Assembly (NCBI GenBank): GCA_018668795.1 | Contig: JABJBD010000074.1 | Span: 1-9,583 of the forward strand | Origin: Candidatus Puniceispirillum sp. | GTDB lineage: Bacteria; Pseudomonadota; Alphaproteobacteria; Puniceispirillales; Puniceispirillaceae | Length of the DNA stretch: 9,583 nucleotides | Reading direction: 5' to 3' | In this document: positions 6,504-9,583 of the stretch, piece after piece | Position numbering within the stretch: position 1 is the stretch's first letter | Layout: every line of letters begins with the position of its first letter | Notes under the pieces: generated by a model | The model's database searches: none | What the model was told of the DNA's origin: nothing | Seen by the model: the letters and a program-made list of their open reading frames with translations, nothing else | Made by a program: the position numbers and the translations under genes

Positions 6504-8096
6504 ATGCGCAGGATAATCGGCAAAATCATTCAGCGTTTCACCCCAAAAATGATTCAGGGGAACCGTGCCGATTCGCCATTAACCGTGAATAACAGGCTGT
6601 GGTTTTTACGCGAAAACAGATTTCTGTTCATGACCAAAAATGGTCCTGTTGAGATTACGGTGAAACCAACATATGTCATTTCCGCAGCCGTAGTTTGTTT
6701 TGTTGGCACTGTTGTTATCGCCATTTCGACGGTGTTTCTTGGCGTCAACGCTGTTGGTGTTGTCAGCAGGGATTCAATCCAGACAGCCAACGCAAGTATA
6801 ACCGAAACAGATATGGATGCTGATAATTTCAACGACACGTTGGAGGTAATAGCGCTGGCACCACAAACCGAGACCAGCACAGCACAGCCAGCATCGGGTA
6901 GCTTTATAAAAGACCTGTCAACAGGGGCTGACAAGAAGCAAAAACCATTTGCACCCAAGTCAGATGGCATGAATGCATCTAAGAATACCTTTGCGCGGAT
7001 CATTTCAAAACGCGACCGGGTCAATGCTTTACCAACGGCTGGAAATAGTGACGCCATGGATACCGCCAATGTGCTGGCAGAAAAAGTGACTGATGACCAG
7101 CCCATGTTTGAAGCAGATAATAGCGTGACCTTGCCAAAGCTGGCAGATGCACCGCAGGCACCTGTTCGCCCAATTGAGCCAGTTGATGACGCCAAACCAG
7201 CGCAAATACAAAAAAGCCCTCGTGAACGGGCTGCTATCGAATTGGCTGCTTTGAGCAATCTCATTCCCGATTTTGCCTTCAATAGCTTTTATAACAAAGA
7301 TACTTTGAATGAACCTGACAATGCTGATGAGCAGCCATTGCATAGGCCAAAACCAGACACGATAAGTAGCATTACAAATATCAAGCAAACAGTGCCGCCT
7401 ATTGGTGATGCGCCTGTTGGCATGGAAAAGATTGAACCGAAAAGAATGGTTCCTGAAATTGATAGCGCTGTTCAGGAAATGAAATTGCTTGTGTCGATGG
7501 TCAGAGAGATAGACACAATCCGCAGCCGCGTTGCCAATCTTGGTTTGCTGGAAGAAAATTTACCTGACTATGACTCTGTCGGCCCAGCGCTCGACAATAA
7601 AGATTTCAAAACACTGGTGCTGGCCTTGGATGATCATCGTTCAGCCTTGCGGAAAATTCCATTCAAACCGCCTATGCTGTATTTCTATATTTCCAGCAAT
7701 TATGGTTATAGAAAGCATCCCGTCACAAAAAAGAAAGTGTTCCATCACGGCATTGATCTGGCTGGCACATGGCAGGAAGATATATTGGCATCGGCACCGG
7801 GGACTGTGACATTTGCCGGTAAAGCAGGTTCGTTTGGAAATGTTGTGCGGGTGCGCCATGCCTTTGGCGTGGAAACTGTGTTTGCGCATTTGTCCAAGAT
7901 ACGCGTCAAAAAAGATCAAGACGTCAGTGAAGGTACCGTTATCGGCAATATGGGCAGAACGGGCAGAACTGAAGGGGCGCACCTGCATTACGAAATGCGC
8001 GTTAATGGCGAATCACTGAACCCCCAATTATTCTTTGACGTGGGACGTGCTATGAGCGTGAGTGGTGAATTGCGGGTTGTTTCAACCGATCGCTAA
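6504..8096 (+). CDS. Membrane-anchored M23 (LytM) zinc metalloendopeptidase
   Basis: This 530-residue protein cuts peptidoglycan cross-links in the periplasm. It has a basic cytoplasmic N-terminus (1-55), one membrane helix (about 57-84), a long Pro/Asp/Ala-rich periplasmic spacer to about 315, a predicted helical stretch (318-353), then an M23 domain (about 395-510). All catalytic residues are visible: His414 and Asp418 in HHGIDLAG, His462 in FAHLS, and His493 and His495 in AHLHYE, so it should be active, unlike EnvC- or NlpD-type LytM proteins. The start at 6504 is preferred because an in-frame ATG at 6462 lies inside the previous gene and would add 14 residues without a ribosome-binding site; GGA lies 7 nt before 6504. 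M23 genes beside bactofilin genes recur in Alphaproteobacteria (LmdC type) and Helicobacter (csd1 with ccmA), where they shape the cell. A bactofilin-guided wall hydrolase is the likely role. Confidence 0.94.
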   Translation: MRRIIGKIIQRFTPKMIQGNRADSPLTVNNRLWFLRENRFLFMTKNGPVEITVKPTYVISAAVVCFVGTVVIAISTVFLGVNAVGVVSRDSIQTANASITETDMDADNFNDTLEVIALAPQTETSTAQPASGSFIKDLSTGADKKQKPFAPKSDGMNASKNTFARIISKRDRVNALPTAGNSDAMDTANVLAEKVTDDQPMFEADNSVTLPKLADAPQAPVRPIEPVDDAKPAQIQKSPRERAAIELAALSNLIPDFAFNSFYNKDTLNEPDNADEQPLHRPKPDTISSITNIKQTVPPIGDAPVGMEKIEPKRMVPEIDSAVQEMKLLVSMVREIDTIRSRVANLGLLEENLPDYDSVGPALDNKDFKTLVLALDDHRSALRKIPFKPPMLYFYISSNYGYRKHPVTKKKVFHHGIDLAGTWQEDILASAPGTVTFAGKAGSFGNVVRVRHAFGVETVFAHLSKIRVKKDQDVSEGTVIGNMGRTGRTEGAHLHYEMRVNGESLNPQLFFDVGRAMSVSGELRVVSTDR

Positions 8097-8197
8097 ATCG
8101 TTGCGCGAAACCACCCTCTATCCTAAAAAATTGCTGCACTGCGCCGTTAACCTTTTGTGGAAGCAACGCTTCACAATTTCTTCAAGGGTCGATAACG

Positions 8198-8629
8198 ATG
8201 TTTCGTGCATTTCCAATTATTAGTCTTGTTACGCTTTTATCTGCCTGTAATTTATATCTGGTAGAAAGTGGCGCGCCAAAGCCTGTGGCCTCAGTGGCTA
8301 GTCAAAGCGCTGACACGGTTGATACCGAAATTTCGCCACCAGCACCGCCACCGCCACCAAAAGCAACGCCAGGCAGTAGTCAGATCGGCTTTATGGATAA
8401 AACCACAGCGCATCTTGAAGGGTGCCGCTTTTTAAGTGTAATGCGCCTGACACATCGCGGACATTTTGAAGATGGGCTGATTTTGCTTCGGAACGGGGCG
8501 CATTCAATCAATGCAAATATGATGGTTCCCGTCCGCCTAGTCGAAATGGCCGACCCCGTATCCGGATTGCATTATTACCATGTTCGCCTTATGCGCTGTC
8601 CCAAGCAAAACCTTTCGGCTGATAGTTAG
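8198..8629 (+). CDS. Lipoprotein with two-cysteine C-terminal domain (possibly RcsF/DUF4156-like)
   Basis: This 143-residue lipoprotein has a signal peptide ending in lipobox LSAC, with lipidated Cys17. Asn at +2 argues against inner-membrane retention, if enterobacterial Lol rules apply. A disordered linker follows with a proline run (47-54). The C-terminal domain (about 63-137) has Cys76 in LEGCRFLSV, the helix-like LLRNGAHSINANMMVPVRL (96-114) and Cys134 in VRLMRCP. An early Cys, an LRNxAxxxxAN helix and a closing Cys recall RcsF/DUF4156-type surface lipoproteins. This is a pattern resemblance only, and a C76-C134 disulfide is plausible. AAGGG is 9 nt upstream of the ATG. It lies 101 bp after the M23 gene in the same direction, with no clear terminator between them, and runs directly into the next gene. 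The lipoprotein call is firm, the domain call tentative. Confidence 0.85.
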   Translation: MFRAFPIISLVTLLSACNLYLVESGAPKPVASVASQSADTVDTEISPPAPPPPPKATPGSSQIGFMDKTTAHLEGCRFLSVMRLTHRGHFEDGLILLRNGAHSINANMMVPVRLVEMADPVSGLHYYHVRLMRCPKQNLSADS

Positions 8630-8632
8630 GAG
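8628..8632 (+). promoter_or_regulatory. Ribosome-binding site overlapping the lipoprotein stop codon
   Basis: AGGAG begins inside the TAG stop of the lipoprotein gene and lies 9 nt before the ATG at 8642. It indicates co-transcription and probable translational coupling of the two genes. Confidence 0.65.
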
Positions 8633-8641
8633 TAACTGATT

Positions 8642-8938
8642 ATGGGCGAGATACTTTATCTTGAAAATTATAAAACCGAAACGCATGTTGTGGTGAATGC
8701 CACAACCAAAAAGATGCCACAAACCGAGCGTCAGCGTGTCGAAGCAATCCGCGATAATATCGAGGAATTGCTGAATATGGTTGCAGGTCTGCGCCGTGAT
8801 CCAGAATCAGTGGCGCTTGCTGCCAGCCGTTTTGGCATCATGCGCATGTTCCAGATGCACGGCAGAGCCCACACAATGGCCTTCGTTGACCGTTGCATCG
8901 AAACAGCCGAAATCGCCGAGGATATTCTGGGTACTTAA
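8642..8938 (+). CDS. Small helical cytoplasmic protein, function unknown
   Basis: This 98-residue protein has no signal peptide or membrane segment. A short N-terminal part (MGEILYLENYKTETHVVV) precedes what looks like helices: RQRVEAIRDNIEELLNMVAGLRR (about 30-52, charged and amphipathic), a central stretch with SRFGIMRMFQMHGRAHTM (62-79), and a final acidic helix (81-95). There are no cysteine pairs or nucleotide-binding motifs. The Met- and His-containing centre is distinctive, but no function follows from it. It begins 12 nt after the lipoprotein stop, with a ribosome-binding site overlapping that stop, so the pair is an operon, possibly continuous with the M23 unit. I do not recognise the family. 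Confidence 0.82.
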   Translation: MGEILYLENYKTETHVVVNATTKKMPQTERQRVEAIRDNIEELLNMVAGLRRDPESVALAASRFGIMRMFQMHGRAHTMAFVDRCIETAEIAEDILGT

Positions 8939-9010
8939 TCGCCCTTTAAGCTAAAATTTGCGCTTAGCCAATTAGCATGTATAGTCGTATGCATTACATC
9001 TTATATCAGT

Positions 9011-9030
9011 TTTGAATAACTTTGAATAAC
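9011..9030 (+). repeat. Tandem 10-bp direct repeat upstream of the channel gene
   Basis: TTTGAATAAC occurs twice in succession, ending 11 nt before the channel ATG at 9042. Ten-bp spacing puts both copies on the same helical face, as for a repeated protein-binding site. It could also be a chance slippage duplication. Confidence 0.6.
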
Positions 9031-9041
9031 GTGGCGTTAGT

Positions 9042-9583
9042 ATGTCTGGCTTGAACAAAAAACGGGTGCTTGAAATATTGTCCCGCTCAAATGGTGACGA
9101 TAAAGTCAGCATGTATTGTGACCGTGCGCTTTCAACACTCATTCTATTGAATTTACTAGCTGTTTCACTTGAATCCATCGATCAGTTAAGCACCCAATAT
9201 GGGTTTCTGTTCTGGGCATTTGAATTGTTCTCGGTGACGATATTTGGCTGTGAATATATTTTACGGATCTGGTCAAGTGATGCCAACATAGATCGCAAAA
9301 CCGAGTCATCTGCAAAATCCCGTTTTGGCTATATTTTCAGCTTTACAGGCCTGATTGATCTGATTGCAATCCTGCCAAGCATATTGCCATTGTTCCTTGG
9401 ACAGATGGACCTACGCTGGTTGCGCGTTCTGCGGCTTGTGCGGCTGCTGAAAATCTCTCATTATTCAACCGCTCTTGAGGATCTGATCTCGGCGATCCGT
9501 GAAGAACGAAACGCCTTTGGCGCGGCGCTATATCTGTTTTGCATTGCGCTGTTTGTTTCCAGCGCGTTGATGTATGTCGTCGA
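9042..9583 (+). CDS. Voltage-gated (Kv-type) ion channel, N-terminal part
   Basis: The frame from ATG 9042 is open to the window edge (180 codons). It shows a voltage-sensor layout: S1 about 29-44, S2 about 53-77 with acidic Glu61 and Glu71, S3 about 97-118 with Asp106 in LIDLIAILPS, and S4 (RWLRVLRLVRLLKI, 125-138) with basic residues at every third position (Arg125, 128, 131, 134, Lys137). A linker helix follows (145-156) and then S5 from 159, ending ALMYVV. The pore loop and selectivity filter would lie beyond the window, so K+ selectivity is inferred from family resemblance to bacterial Kv channels. The ribosome-binding site is weak. There is a 103-bp gap after the preceding gene and same orientation, so it could have its own promoter. 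The N-terminus (1-28) is short and charged. An ion-transport family call is secure; the exact ion is not. Confidence 0.92.
   Translation, partial: MSGLNKKRVLEILSRSNGDDKVSMYCDRALSTLILLNLLAVSLESIDQLSTQYGFLFWAFELFSVTIFGCEYILRIWSSDANIDRKTESSAKSRFGYIFSFTGLIDLIAILPSILPLFLGQMDLRWLRVLRLVRLLKISHYSTALEDLISAIREERNAFGAALYLFCIALFVSSALMYVV

Noticed and set aside
6554..7282. Leftward open frame of 242 codons
   Set aside because: It is antisense to the M23 peptidase linker region; its composition mirrors the sense strand and no domain or start signal supports it.
7641..7988. Leftward 115-codon frame
   Set aside because: Antisense to the M23 catalytic domain, which is clearly coding on the plus strand.
8947..8966. 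Possible hairpin TAAGC/GCTTA after the 98-residue gene
   Set aside because: Only 5 bp of stem, a 10-nt loop and no T run; not convincing as a terminator.

Overview
The window most likely comes from an alphaproteobacterium, probably marine, of moderate to low GC. The basis is the combination of bactofilins divergent from an M23 endopeptidase, an alphaproteobacterial cell-shape arrangement, with several photolyase-family genes and a pobA-type hydroxylase. A SAR116-like lineage is possible, but that is a guess. Nearly all the DNA is coding and the longest non-coding gap is about 197 bp. I saw no tRNA, rRNA, CRISPR array, insertion sequence or phage gene.

Left part (1-2807), light and DNA repair. 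A nearly complete photolyase/cryptochrome-family gene reads leftward from 1392 and leaves the window. Divergent from it across 163 bp is a two-gene unit. Its first gene (1556-2359) encodes only the FAD-binding catalytic half of a photolyase. The second (2352-2807), overlapping it by 8 nt, encodes a small alpha/beta protein that resembles the missing N-terminal antenna half. The pair looks like a photolyase split into two chains with gene order reversed relative to domain order. By hand alignment the split enzyme keeps the classical CPD-photolyase active-site residues, while the full-length neighbour has lost several of them.

Middle (2802-4589). A leftward 4-hydroxybenzoate 3-monooxygenase (pobA) overlaps the photolyase unit tail to tail by 6 nt. 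Next is a leftward, AT-rich four-helix membrane protein of unknown function.

Cell-envelope block (4668-8938). Three bactofilin paralogues read leftward as one operon that ends in a hairpin terminator. Divergent from them is a rightward set: a small single-pass membrane protein, a membrane-anchored M23 (LytM) endopeptidase with all zinc ligands, a lipoprotein with a two-cysteine C-terminal domain, and a 98-residue helical cytoplasmic protein. Bactofilins commonly scaffold peptidoglycan-modifying enzymes, so the block plausibly forms one morphogenesis module: cytoplasmic scaffold, membrane linker, periplasmic hydrolase and envelope lipoprotein.

Right edge (9042-9583). The N-terminal part of a voltage-gated ion channel (S1 to S5, with a clear S4 arginine ladder) runs off the window.
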